In this document: piece after piece, positions 24,960 to 33,179 of the stretch
Position numbering within the stretch: the first letter of the stretch is position 1
Layout: every line of letters begins with the position of its first letter
The notes under the pieces: model-generated
Told to the model about the DNA's origin: nothing
The model's input: only the letters and a program-made list of their open reading frames with translations
The model's database searches: none
Assembly: GCA_963974645.1 (NCBI GenBank)
Contig: CAXBEA010000005.1
Coordinates: 1 to 64,000, forward strand
DNA length: 64,000 bases
Reading direction: 5' to 3'
Origin: Motiliproteus sp963974645
Lineage (GTDB): Bacteria > Pseudomonadota > Gammaproteobacteria > Pseudomonadales > Balneatricaceae
Translations under genes and position numbers: made by a program

Positions 24960-26366
24960 TTACACGCTGTAGTAAAGCTCGAACTCTACCGGGTGCGTGG
25001 TCATCGCGATACGCTCAACGTCTGCCCGCTTCAGCTTGATGTAAGCATCGATAGTGTCGTCGTCGAATACACCGCCTGCGGTCAGGAATTCACGGTCTGC
25101 ATCCAGTGCAGCCAGGGCTTCTTCCAAGCTAGCACAAACGGTTGGGATCTCAGCCGCTTCTTCGGGTGGCAGGTCGTATAGATCCTTGTCCGCTGCATCG
25201 CCAGGATGAATCTTGTTCTTGATTCCGTCCAGAGCCGCCATCATCAGCGCCGTGAAGCACAGATAAGGGTTAGCCGCCGGATCAGGGAAACGGAACTCTA
25301 CCCGACGCCCTTTAGGATTAGTCACGTAGGGGATGCGGATAGACGCAGAACGGTTACGGGCGGAGTAAGCCAGCATAACCGGTGCTTCGAAGCCAGGTAC
25401 CAGACGCTTGTAGGAGTTGGTCGCAGGGTTTGCAAACGCATTGACCGCCTTGGCGTGCTTGATAACACCACCGATCGCGAACAGTGCCATATCGCTCAAG
25501 CCGCCGTATGAATCGCCAGAGAACAGGTTCTGACCATCCTTAGAGATAGACATATGAACGTGCATTCCTGAGCCGTTATCACCTACCAGCGGCTTAGGCA
25601 TAAAGGTCGCAGTCTTACCATAGGCGTGAGCGACGTTATGGACGCAGTACTTGAGTATCTGAACTTCGTCGGCCTTATTCACCAGGGTGTTCGCACCTAC
25701 ACCGATTTCACACTGACCAGCGGTACCCACTTCGTGGTGGTGAACTTCGATCTCGAGACCCATCGAGGTCATCGCATCGCACATTGCTGCACGCAGATCG
25801 TGTAAAGAATCTACGGGGGGAACGGGGAAGTAGCCGCCCTTTACCACGGGACGATGACCGATATTGCCGCCTTCAAAGACTTCATTCGACGACCAGGCCG
25901 CTTCTTCTGAAGAGATCTGGTAGCCCGCACCGGAGATGTCGTTATGCCATTTAACATCGTCAAAGACAAAGAACTCAGGCTCTGGACCAAACAGCGCAGA
26001 ATCACCCACACCAGAAGAGGCGATGTAAGCCTCGCAACGTGCGGCGATAGAACGCGGATCACGCGAGTAACCCCGGCCAGTGGTCGGCTCTACAATGTTA
26101 CAACGGACGATAACTGTTGCATCTTCAGTAAAAGGATCTAGACGTGAAGCAGAATCATCAGGCAGCAGAATCATGTCCGACTCGTTAATACCTTTCCAAC
26201 CAGCGATAGAAGAACCATCAAACATTTTGCCCTCTGCGAAGAAGTCATCATTTACTTCGCTAGAAGGGATAGTTACGTGCTGCTCTTTACCCTTGGTGTC
26301 GGTAAAACGCATATCGACCCAACGTGCTTCACTCTCTTGGATCAACTTCAGAGTATGGCCTGACAT
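24960..26366 (-). CDS. glnA: glutamine synthetase type I
   Basis: Dodecameric enzyme making glutamine from glutamate and ammonia. The 468-aa protein has the family signatures FDGSSIAGWKGINESDM, the catalytic KPLVGDNGSGMHVHMS, and NRSASIRIP. The adenylylation site is Tyr397 in DKDLYDLPPEE, so it is the class regulated by GlnE, which is encoded at 49604-52540. Upstream lie a sigma-54 promoter and NtrC sites. Confidence 0.98.
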   Translation of the reverse strand: MSGHTLKLIQESEARWVDMRFTDTKGKEQHVTIPSSEVNDDFFAEGKMFDGSSIAGWKGINESDMILLPDDSASRLDPFTEDATVIVRCNIVEPTTGRGYSRDPRSIAARCEAYIASSGVGDSALFGPEPEFFVFDDVKWHNDISGAGYQISSEEAAWSSNEVFEGGNIGHRPVVKGGYFPVPPVDSLHDLRAAMCDAMTSMGLEIEVHHHEVGTAGQCEIGVGANTLVNKADEVQILKYCVHNVAHAYGKTATFMPKPLVGDNGSGMHVHMSISKDGQNLFSGDSYGGLSDMALFAIGGVIKHAKAVNAFANPATNSYKRLVPGFEAPVMLAYSARNRSASIRIPYVTNPKGRRVEFRFPDPAANPYLCFTALMMAALDGIKNKIHPGDAADKDLYDLPPEEAAEIPTVCASLEEALAALDADREFLTAGGVFDDDTIDAYIKLKRADVERIAMTTHPVEFELYYSV

Positions 26367-26390
26367 AATAATGTCTCCGATTTAACATAC

Positions 26391-26405
26391 GCACAGTAAT
26401 TGTGC
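26391..26405 (-). promoter_or_regulatory. NtrC-type palindrome in the glnA leader
   Basis: GCACAGTAATTGTGC fits the NtrC site pattern GCAC-N7-GTGC exactly. It lies about 25 bp before the glnA ATG and about 58-72 bp downstream of the predicted sigma-54 start point, an unusual position for an enhancer. Confidence 0.65.
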
Positions 26406-26473
26406 TTTTGGATAATTCCGTAACCGAACTCGGTCACAGCAAGATTCTGGCTGTTACGCCTAGCCATTGGCAC

Positions 26474-26490
26474 AGCAAACACCATGCCAA
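26474..26490 (-). promoter_or_regulatory. sigma-54 promoter of glnA
   Basis: The minus strand reads TTGGCATGGTGTTTGCT, with the invariant GG and GC dinucleotides separated by 10 bases as in the -24/-12 consensus TGGCAC-N5-TTGC. Transcription would start near 26463, leaving a leader of about 97 bases. Confidence 0.8.
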
Positions 26491-26554
26491 CACCATAGAT
26501 GCCTATAAAACCGCCACCTAGCAGTAACCAGAGCGAGCGTCGCAGCCCTTCTGC

Positions 26555-26599
26555 GCACCTAAATAGTGCAAGAAGATGTAGCCTGTTACTTTTTGGTGC
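26555..26599 (-). promoter_or_regulatory. upstream NtrC enhancer region of glnA
   Basis: GCACCTAAATAGTGC at 26555-26569 matches GCAC-N7-GTGC exactly, about 100 bp upstream of the predicted start point, the usual enhancer distance. A degenerate partner (GTTACTTTTTGGTGC, one good half) is at 26585-26599. Confidence 0.75.
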
Positions 26600-26705
26600 A
26601 ATTCACAGCCGTCCAGCATAGTGACTTCAACCACCAATTCAAGAGGGCTGTAAATATTTATCGCCTAAGCTGGATTTTTCTCACTCTATACCCTCAGCGC
26701 TAAGG

Positions 26706-26711
26706 TATAAT
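26706..26711 (+). promoter_or_regulatory. candidate -10 of typA
   Basis: A perfect TATAAT 43 bp before the typA GTG, inside AAGGTATAATGCTCG. No good -35 hexamer is found at 16-18 bp, so the upstream box is weak or the promoter is activator-dependent. Confidence 0.45.
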
Positions 26712-26753
26712 GCTCGATTTTTCCCACGGGCCACCTCTGGCCGGAGCATCACT

Positions 26754-28568
26754 GTGATTGAGAATTTACGTAACATCGCCATTATCGCCCACGTCGACCA
26801 TGGTAAAACGACCCTTGTAGACAAACTACTGTCGCAATCCGGCACCCTGGATCGTCGCGATGAAGGCGCCGAACGGATCATGGACTCCAACGACCAGGAG
26901 CGCGAACGCGGCATTACCATCCTGGCCAAGAATACCGCCATCACCTGGAACGACTATCACATCAACATCGTTGACACGCCCGGCCACGCCGACTTCGGCG
27001 GTGAAGTTGAACGGGTCATGTCGATGGTCGACTGTGTCCTGTTGTTGGTTGATGCGGTTGACGGCCCTATGCCACAAACCCGCTTCGTCACCCAGAAGGC
27101 ATTTGCCCAGGGCCTTAAGCCGATCGTGGTTATCAACAAAATCGACCGTCCGGGCGCGCGTCCCGATTATGTTATGGACCAGGTCTTTGACCTGTTTGAT
27201 AACCTCGGCGCCACCGACGAACAACTCGACTTCCCGGTGGTTTACGCCTCGGCGCTGAACGGCATCGCTGGCCTGGATCCCTCCGAGATGGCCGAGGACA
27301 TGACCCCACTGTTTGAAGCGATCGTCAAGCATGTCCGGCCGCCCGTGATCGACGTCGAAGGACCCTTCCAGATGCAGATTTCGGCACTGGACTACAACAG
27401 CTACCTGGGTGTTATCGGTGTAGGCCGCGTGGCCCGCGGTAAAGTAAACATCAACGCGCCGGTCAAAATCATCGATAGAGACGGCAAAATTCGCTCGGGC
27501 AAAATCCTTAAAATCATGGGTTATATGGGCCTGGAGCGTGTCGACATCAGTACCGCCGAAGCAGGTCACATTGTCTGTATTACCGGGATTGACAAGCTCA
27601 GCATCTCCGACACCATCTGCCACCCCGAGACCGTTGAAGCGTTGCCTCCTCTGAGCGTAGACGAACCCACCGTATCCATGACCTTCCAGGTCAACAACTC
27701 GCCGTTCGCCGGCCAAGATGGCAAGTTCGTCACCTCACGCAATATCAAGGAACGGCTCGATCGCGAGCTGATCCACAACGTTGCTCTGCGCGTTGAACAG
27801 GGTGACTCGCCGGAGAAGTTCAAGGTCTCAGGCCGCGGCGAACTGCACCTGTCGGTACTGATTGAAACCATGCGCCGGGAAGGCTTTGAACTGGGTGTAT
27901 CGCGCCCCGAAGTTATCCAGAAAGAGGTCGACGGCGAAATTCAAGAACCTTATGAACAGGTGTTGATCGACGTCGAGGAGCAGCACCAAGGCTCGATCAT
28001 CGAAGAGCTGGGCAAGCGTAAAGGCGATATGACCAATATGGAAGTCGATGGCAAGGGTCGGATCCGGCTCACCTTCGTCATCCCCTCGCGCGGCATGATC
28101 GGCTTCCGCAGTCTGTTCCTGACCATGACCTCCGGCACAGGTATTATGACCTCGATATTCGACCATTACGGCCCGGTCAAAGAGGGTGAAGTGACCTCCC
28201 GGACCAACGGCGTTCTGGTGTCGATGGTATCAGGTAAAGCCCTAGCCTACTCACTATGGATGTTGCAGGCACGCGGCCGGCTATGCATAGATCCGAACGT
28301 TGAAGTGTACGAAGGGATGATTCTGGGCATTCACAGCCGCTCCAACGACCTGGCGGTTAACCCGATCAAAGGTAAGCAGCTGACCAACGTCCGCGCCTCT
28401 GGCACCGATGAAAACATTCAGATGACACCACCGGTCAAGTTCACCCTCGAGCAGGCACTGGACTTTATCGAAGACGACGAGTTGGTCGAGGTTACGCCCA
28501 CTTTTATCCGCCTGCGCAAGAAGTTTCTTAAAGAACACGAACGCAAGCGCGCCGCTCGCGGCGGCTGA
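26754..28568 (+). CDS. typA: ribosome-associated GTPase TypA/BipA
   Basis: Translation-factor GTPase that acts on ribosomes in stress and low-temperature growth and 50S assembly. The protein is 604 aa with a GTG start. G1 is HVDHGKTT (residues 13-20), G3 DTPGHADF and G4 NKID. An EF-G-like domain II and the BipA-specific C-terminal domain (GMILGIHSRSNDLAVNPIKGKQLTNVR) follow. It diverges from glnA, a conserved pairing in gammaproteobacteria. Confidence 0.97.
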   Translation: MIENLRNIAIIAHVDHGKTTLVDKLLSQSGTLDRRDEGAERIMDSNDQERERGITILAKNTAITWNDYHINIVDTPGHADFGGEVERVMSMVDCVLLLVDAVDGPMPQTRFVTQKAFAQGLKPIVVINKIDRPGARPDYVMDQVFDLFDNLGATDEQLDFPVVYASALNGIAGLDPSEMAEDMTPLFEAIVKHVRPPVIDVEGPFQMQISALDYNSYLGVIGVGRVARGKVNINAPVKIIDRDGKIRSGKILKIMGYMGLERVDISTAEAGHIVCITGIDKLSISDTICHPETVEALPPLSVDEPTVSMTFQVNNSPFAGQDGKFVTSRNIKERLDRELIHNVALRVEQGDSPEKFKVSGRGELHLSVLIETMRREGFELGVSRPEVIQKEVDGEIQEPYEQVLIDVEEQHQGSIIEELGKRKGDMTNMEVDGKGRIRLTFVIPSRGMIGFRSLFLTMTSGTGIMTSIFDHYGPVKEGEVTSRTNGVLVSMVSGKALAYSLWMLQARGRLCIDPNVEVYEGMILGIHSRSNDLAVNPIKGKQLTNVRASGTDENIQMTPPVKFTLEQALDFIEDDELVEVTPTFIRLRKKFLKEHERKRAARGG

Positions 28569-28590
28569 TAAGCGCTTCTGCCGTTACCCT

Positions 28591-28620
28591 AAACCCCGCC
28601 CAATGAGCGGGGTTTTTTTT
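28591..28620 (+). terminator. rho-independent terminator of typA
   Basis: Stem AAACCCCGC / GCGGGGTTT with a 7-base loop running into a stretch of eight T. It lies 23 bp after the typA stop. Confidence 0.93.
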
Positions 28621-28657
28621 AAGCATTTACCCAACGCTGAGCACGACCGAGGCTTGC

Positions 28658-28678
28658 TTTGATGGCCCCCATCAAAGA
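28658..28678 (+). other. hairpin upstream of pip
   Basis: CTTTGATGG / CCATCAAAG with a 3-base loop, 42 bp before the pip ATG and without a T-run. It may be an operator or part of the leader; a -10-like TATACT follows at about 28685. Confidence 0.4.
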
Positions 28679-28719
28679 ACTCTTATACTATCGACAGACC
28701 TGTCGGCAGGAGATGCCCT

Positions 28720-29670
28720 ATGCTCACCCTTTTTCCAGAAATTCAGCCCTACCATCAGCAGAAATTAACCGTCGATGCGCTACATAGCCTTTATCTGGAA
28801 GAGTGCGGTAATCCGAACGGCCAGCCGGTACTCTTTGTTCATGGAGGTCCGGGGGGGGGCAGCAGCGAGTCTGCTCGACGTTTTTTTGATCCGGAAAAAT
28901 ACCGGATCATCCTGTTTGATCAACGCGGCAGTGGCAGATCCACCCCCCATGCCGAGCTTCGCGATAACACCACAGCCCTCCTGCTGGCAGATATGGAAAC
29001 AATCCGACAACACCTCGAGATCGACAGCTGGTTGTTGTTTGGTGGCTCCTGGGGCTCAACCCTCAGCCTGCTCTATGCTCAGGCCCATCCAGAGCGTGTC
29101 AACGGGCTGATTCTGCGCGGCATCTTTCTCTGCCGCGATCAGGATATCCGCTGGTTCTATCAAGAGGGAGCCAATCGTATCTTCCCCGACCACTGGAGCG
29201 ACTATGCGGCGCAGATTCCCCAGTCTGAACAGGGCGATTTTGTTGCAGCCTATTATAAGCGACTCACCGCCAACAATGAGATCGCCCGGATGTCTGCGGC
29301 CAAAGCCTGGTCCTGCTGGGAGGCTCGCTGCTCTACGCTAAACCCGAGCAGCAGCCTGGTGAGCCACTTCAGCGAACCCCATGTGGCTCTGGCGATGGCA
29401 CGTATCGAGGCCCACTACTTTATAAATCAGTGCTTTCTTGTGCCGAACCAGATTCTCGATCAAGCCGACCGCATCCGAAACATTCCAACCATCATCGTTC
29501 ACGGCCGCTACGATATTGTCTGCCCGGTGAATCAAGCGCTGTCTCTGTATGAACTGTTGCCCGAAGCGGAGCTGCATATCGTCCGTAATGCAGGCCATTC
29601 GGCACTGGAGCCGGGGATTACCGACAACCTGATCAAGGCCACCAACCACTTCGCGCTGCGGTTAGCTTGA
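28720..29670 (+). CDS. pip: prolyl aminopeptidase (proline iminopeptidase)
   Basis: Alpha/beta-hydrolase that removes N-terminal proline from peptides. The 316-aa product has the oxyanion HGGPGGGSS, the nucleophile elbow GGSWGSTLSLLYAQ, the catalytic Asp in VHGRYDIVCPV and the His in NAGHSALEPG. AGGAG lies 8 bases before the ATG. It is followed 46 bp later by dtd. Confidence 0.95.
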   Translation: MLTLFPEIQPYHQQKLTVDALHSLYLEECGNPNGQPVLFVHGGPGGGSSESARRFFDPEKYRIILFDQRGSGRSTPHAELRDNTTALLLADMETIRQHLEIDSWLLFGGSWGSTLSLLYAQAHPERVNGLILRGIFLCRDQDIRWFYQEGANRIFPDHWSDYAAQIPQSEQGDFVAAYYKRLTANNEIARMSAAKAWSCWEARCSTLNPSSSLVSHFSEPHVALAMARIEAHYFINQCFLVPNQILDQADRIRNIPTIIVHGRYDIVCPVNQALSLYELLPEAELHIVRNAGHSALEPGITDNLIKATNHFALRLA

Positions 29671-29716
29671 TTCAATCCCGGCTAACCCTGCACGTCTATG
29701 TTTTTGAAGGAGATCT

Positions 29717-30154
29717 ATGCTCGCCCTGATCCAGCGTGTCAGCGAAGCCTCTGTCACCATCGACAATCAGATTAATGGCCAGATAGGCCCCGGACTACTA
29801 CTTTTGCTGGGGATACAGAAAGGCGACGACCGGGCGGCAGCCGACAAACTACTCGCCAAGGTACTGGCTTACCGCATTTTTAACGACCACGAAGAAAAGA
29901 TGAACCTGAGCTTAAGCCAAATCAACGGCGGACTACTGATCGTATCCCAGTTCACCCTGGCAGCAGATACCCGCAAAGGACTCCGGCCCGGCTTTTCTAC
30001 CGCAGCACCGCCCGCGCAAGGCGAAGCCCTATACGACTACGTTGTTGCCCAGGCGCAGAAATCACCCCTGGAGATCGCTACCGGCCGCTTCGGTGCCGAT
30101 ATGAAGGTAGCGCTGATCAACGACGGTCCTGTTACTTTTATGCTTGAAAGCTAG
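29717..30154 (+). CDS. dtd: D-aminoacyl-tRNA deacylase
   Basis: Removes D-amino acids mis-attached to tRNA. The 145-aa protein has the two diagnostic motifs SQFTLAADTRKGLRPGFS and the C-terminal NDGPVTFML. GGAG lies upstream of the ATG. It probably shares a transcript with pip. Confidence 0.97.
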   Translation: MLALIQRVSEASVTIDNQINGQIGPGLLLLLGIQKGDDRAAADKLLAKVLAYRIFNDHEEKMNLSLSQINGGLLIVSQFTLAADTRKGLRPGFSTAAPPAQGEALYDYVVAQAQKSPLEIATGRFGADMKVALINDGPVTFMLES

Positions 30155-30160
30155 CAATGA

Positions 30161-30229
30161 TTGATCAAATGTATATATTGATCAATCGATTGCACAATAC
30201 GAGTTTGTATTATAATTTTGATTAATCAA
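30161..30229 (+). promoter_or_regulatory. three TTGAT/ATCAA palindromes before the YeiH-type gene
   Basis: TTGATCAA occurs at 30161-30168 and 30178-30185, and TTGATTAATCAA at 30218-30229, the last covering the predicted start codon. The stretch between is A+T-rich and includes TTGCAC (30190-30195) and TATAAT-like words. Repeated operators of one regulator are the simplest reading; which regulator is unknown, and no regulator gene is adjacent. Confidence 0.55.
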
Positions 30230-31222
30230 ATATCAACATCGTCTATCTTCAAAAGCAACTTTCCTGGACTGCTGGCCTGCATCACCGTCGGCCTAGCCGC
30301 AGGCTTTCTGTCGGACCACTACGGTGGCCCAACGATGCTCTACGCACTCTTATTGGGCATCGCATTTAATTTCCTGCATGAAAATCCGCGCACCCAGCCC
30401 GGTATCGAGCTATCGGTCAAATCCATTCTTCGCATCGGCGTTGCCCTGCTGGGGTTTAGGATGTCGCTGGAAGCCGTCATCGCCCTGGGCTGGCCACCGG
30501 TGCTGTTGGTGGTCGGCAGCGTGATCGCCACGATAGTCTTCGGCGCTTTCTGCGCCCGCTTTGTTCAGCGCGACAGCCAATTTGGTTTGCTCACCGGCGG
30601 CGCAGTGGCGATCTGTGGCGCTTCAGCGGCACTGGCCATCTCCGCACTATCAGCGAAAACACCGCAGCACGAACGGGACACCCTATTTACAGTGATCGCG
30701 GTAACGGCCATGAGCACCATCGCGATGGTTGTCTACCCGCTCATCGCGGCATTTCTCGGTCTGAGTGACAGCCACAGCGGCATCTTTTTCGGTGCTACCA
30801 TCCACGATGTCGCCCAGGTTGTCGGGGCGGGCTACAGCGTCTCGGCAGAGTCCGGCGACACCGCAACGGTGATCAAGCTGATTCGCGTCGCCATGCTGCT
30901 GCCGGTCGTACTGCTGCTATCGCTATTGATGCGGCGGCAACAATCAGCCAGCGGCGGCACCCTAACCTCGTTACCTATCCCCTGGTTTGTATTTGCCTTT
31001 GCCCTCTTTGTTCTGATCAACAGCAGCGGCTGGCTGCCCTCAGCGGTAACCGTGTTTCTGGTCGAGCTCTCCCGTCTTTGCATCGTCACCGCTGTCGCCG
31101 GACTGGGGATGAAAACCTCGTTGGGCGAGCTGGTCAAAATCGGTCCCAAGCCGGTATTGCTGGTCGTCGCCGAAACCCTCTTTTTAGCGGCGGTAGTCAG
31201 CCTAGCGCTACAGTTCATCTAA
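30218..31222 (+). CDS. YeiH-family putative sulfate exporter
   Basis: Polytopic inner-membrane protein of the YeiH/UPF0324 family, about ten membrane segments, annotated elsewhere as a putative sulfate exporter on limited evidence. Conserved parts are GGPTMLYALLLGIAFNFL, LRIGVALLGFRMS, GGAVAICGASAALAISAL, GATIHDVAQVVGAGYSVS and a C-terminal GLGMKTSLGELVKIGPKP. The start is uncertain: the only early codon is a TTG at 30218 without a clear ribosome binding site, and the first ATG is about 38 codons in and would remove the first helix. The frame is otherwise normal in length (334 aa). Confidence 0.85.
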   Translation: MINQISTSSIFKSNFPGLLACITVGLAAGFLSDHYGGPTMLYALLLGIAFNFLHENPRTQPGIELSVKSILRIGVALLGFRMSLEAVIALGWPPVLLVVGSVIATIVFGAFCARFVQRDSQFGLLTGGAVAICGASAALAISALSAKTPQHERDTLFTVIAVTAMSTIAMVVYPLIAAFLGLSDSHSGIFFGATIHDVAQVVGAGYSVSAESGDTATVIKLIRVAMLLPVVLLLSLLMRRQQSASGGTLTSLPIPWFVFAFALFVLINSSGWLPSAVTVFLVELSRLCIVTAVAGLGMKTSLGELVKIGPKPVLLVVAETLFLAAVVSLALQFI

Positions 31223-31230
31223 CTGCAAGC

Positions 31231-31267
31231 CTGAATAGACAGTCTGAATAGACAGTCTGAATAGACA
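31231..31267. repeat. three 13-bp tandem repeats after the YeiH-type gene
   Basis: CTGAATAGACAGT is repeated head to tail (31231-31243, 31244-31256, 31257-31267 with a changed end). Each contains GTCT-GAAT-AGAC inverted arms, and the block is bounded by GCCTG and CAGGC, so it can form hairpins. No T-tract follows. Confidence 0.85.
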
Positions 31268-31358
31268 GGCAAGTCGTCTTTGACTGGAAAATTTCGTACA
31301 ATACCGCGCTTAAAATCGGCTTGATACTCATTGCCCTCCAGAATTAGGCGACTTGCAC

Positions 31359-31937
31359 ATGACCATCGAAGACACTCTGCTTGCTCGAAGCGGTTCAAAA
31401 TGCGAACTCTGCTCCTCCGAGAACCAGCTGACGGTATACGCCGTTGCACCTGTTACCGACGACAGCGCCGAGCGGGCGATACTGCTTTGCGACACCTGCC
31501 GCCATCAGCTAGACAACCCCGAAAACATGGATCCCAACCACTGGCGCTGCCTGACTGAAAGTATGTGGAGCCAAGAACCGGTCGTCCAGGTCATGGCCTG
31601 GCGCTTACTCAAGCGCTTATCGGCAGAGCCCTGGGCACAGGATCAGCTGGAGCTGCTCTATCTGGAGGACGACGTTAAGGCTTGGGCCGAAGCCGATGGC
31701 AGCAGCGCTGGCAACGAGAGCGAATCCACCACCAAAGACAGCAACGGCGCGATTCTCAATGGCGGCGACACCGTCACTCTGATCAAGGATCTCGAGGTTA
31801 AAGGCGCAGGCTTTACCGCCAAACGCGGCACCGCCGTCCGTGGGATCTCGTTAACCAACAACCCCGAGCAGATCGAAGGCAGGGTCAATGGGGTGCGTAT
31901 CGTATTACTGACCAAGTTTCTAAAGAAATCGAACTAG
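31359..31937 (+). CDS. yjdM: PhnA/YjdM-family zinc-ribbon protein
   Basis: Small protein of the PhnA family, historically named from phosphonate loci but of unsettled function. The N-terminal zinc ribbon has CELC and CDTC pairs (about residues 16-48). The C-terminal SH3-like PhnA domain is GDTVTLIKDLEVKGAGFTAKRG with VRIVLLTKFLKK. An acidic, Ser-rich linker joins them. The start is the ATG at 31359; length 192 aa, the long version of the family. No phosphonate-use genes are nearby. Confidence 0.88.
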   Translation: MTIEDTLLARSGSKCELCSSENQLTVYAVAPVTDDSAERAILLCDTCRHQLDNPENMDPNHWRCLTESMWSQEPVVQVMAWRLLKRLSAEPWAQDQLELLYLEDDVKAWAEADGSSAGNESESTTKDSNGAILNGGDTVTLIKDLEVKGAGFTAKRGTAVRGISLTNNPEQIEGRVNGVRIVLLTKFLKKSN

Positions 31938-32000
31938 TCGGTTTTAAATAGCCCCCAGTTACTCTGGGGCTCGGCTAGCGCCTTCGTTCTATCTTGGCCG

Positions 32001-33029
32001 TTAGCCTTCTGACCAACAGCGCTCAACAAAGACTCGAATACCCGCTGCGGCCGCATCGATATCGACACAGCTCATATCCTTCTCGATATCTGCCGGTGGG
32101 GTAAAGGCCAGGGTGCGTCCTTCACCATTCAACGTGCGCCAGCGTAAGGGGGTCGAGGAGCGACGATTGGGGTAAAATCCCACCGTAGGTCGATCAAGAG
32201 CGCCGGCGATATGCAGGGTTCCGGTCGAGCCTGCAATAAATAGATCAGCCAGAGCAAGATGCTGTGCAAAGCTCTGTAAGCCCTCAGTTGAACTGAATAC
32301 CCGCAGCTGGACCCCCTCAGCATCAAGCAGTGCAGCAAGCTCTTGGGTCGCTTCCAACTCACCGGGTCCTGCGGTTAAAACAAAGCAGCTATCGGGTCGT
32401 GCAACCTTCGCGGCCAACTCCGCATACTGAGCCAGACTAAGATTGTTAGCGGAACCACCGTGACCCGAATGGATAAAGATTAAACGCGTATCCGGCTTTA
32501 ATTTATGTTGTGCTAAAAAAACCTGGCGCAGCTCGGCACGCAATCCTGGATCAACGCTAAGATAAGGCCCCTGAGGCACAACATAACGCTCGCCACAGCC
32601 CTCTATCGCCGCTTGAACCAAATCCAAGTTGTAAGCGTACTCGGGTTGCTTCGACTGCGATCGTTTCTGCTTCAAACGCCGGTTGTAGAAGACCTGCGCC
32701 AGTTTGGTCGCGGGTGCCCAGCGTAGCGGGATTCCTGCACGCAATCCTAGCCAGCCGATACGGGTGGTCGAAAACAGCGTCAGCATCAGATCAAACTTCT
32801 GTGCCTTGACCTGTTTGAGCAGGCGGTTAAAACCCTCCTTGCCCGCCGCTTCGGTCGGGTCGATCAGGGTCTCATCGATCCAGGGGCAGAGTTCGGCGAT
32901 AGGTCTGGTATAGTTGGGCACCAAGGCCACTAGCCGACTGTTAGGAAAGGCAAGTTTCAGCGCTTGGAAGCTAGGCCAGGCGAGCATAAAATCGCCCAGC
33001 TTATCGTTGCGGACAACTAAAATTTTCAT
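32001..33029 (-). CDS. glycosyltransferase family 9 (heptosyltransferase-like)
   Basis: Predicted cytosolic GT-B enzyme adding a sugar, probably a heptose, to the lipopolysaccharide core. MKILVVRNDKLGDFMLAWPSFQAL at the N-terminus and the C-terminal FIAGSTGTLHIAGALDRPTVGFYPN are GT9 hallmarks. I place the start at 33029 on family alignment; an ATG nine codons upstream is possible and neither has a good ribosome binding site. It diverges from the GT4 gene. Composition is like the chromosome backbone. Confidence 0.85.
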   Translation of the reverse strand: MKILVVRNDKLGDFMLAWPSFQALKLAFPNSRLVALVPNYTRPIAELCPWIDETLIDPTEAAGKEGFNRLLKQVKAQKFDLMLTLFSTTRIGWLGLRAGIPLRWAPATKLAQVFYNRRLKQKRSQSKQPEYAYNLDLVQAAIEGCGERYVVPQGPYLSVDPGLRAELRQVFLAQHKLKPDTRLIFIHSGHGGSANNLSLAQYAELAAKVARPDSCFVLTAGPGELEATQELAALLDAEGVQLRVFSSTEGLQSFAQHLALADLFIAGSTGTLHIAGALDRPTVGFYPNRRSSTPLRWRTLNGEGRTLAFTPPADIEKDMSCVDIDAAAAGIRVFVERCWSEG

Positions 33030-33179
33030 GACATGCTGCGACGACAATACAGACATAAAGGAGGAGCCTAAGATGATACCGGTGAAGCTAACCGCAGATC
33101 AGCAAGGATCGTCATTATCAGTGCTATGGCTCTTTCTGACAACCGCTCCCCACCCCCATACCGCCCAAGAGAGCAACCG

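Noticed and set aside
26826..27716. 296-codon open frame antisense to typA
   Set aside because: Entirely inside the strongly conserved typA frame, no ribosome binding site, and its composition is that of a shadow frame.
31231..31267. Short repeats considered as a CRISPR array
   Set aside because: Units are 13 bp and directly adjacent without spacers; no cas genes in the window.
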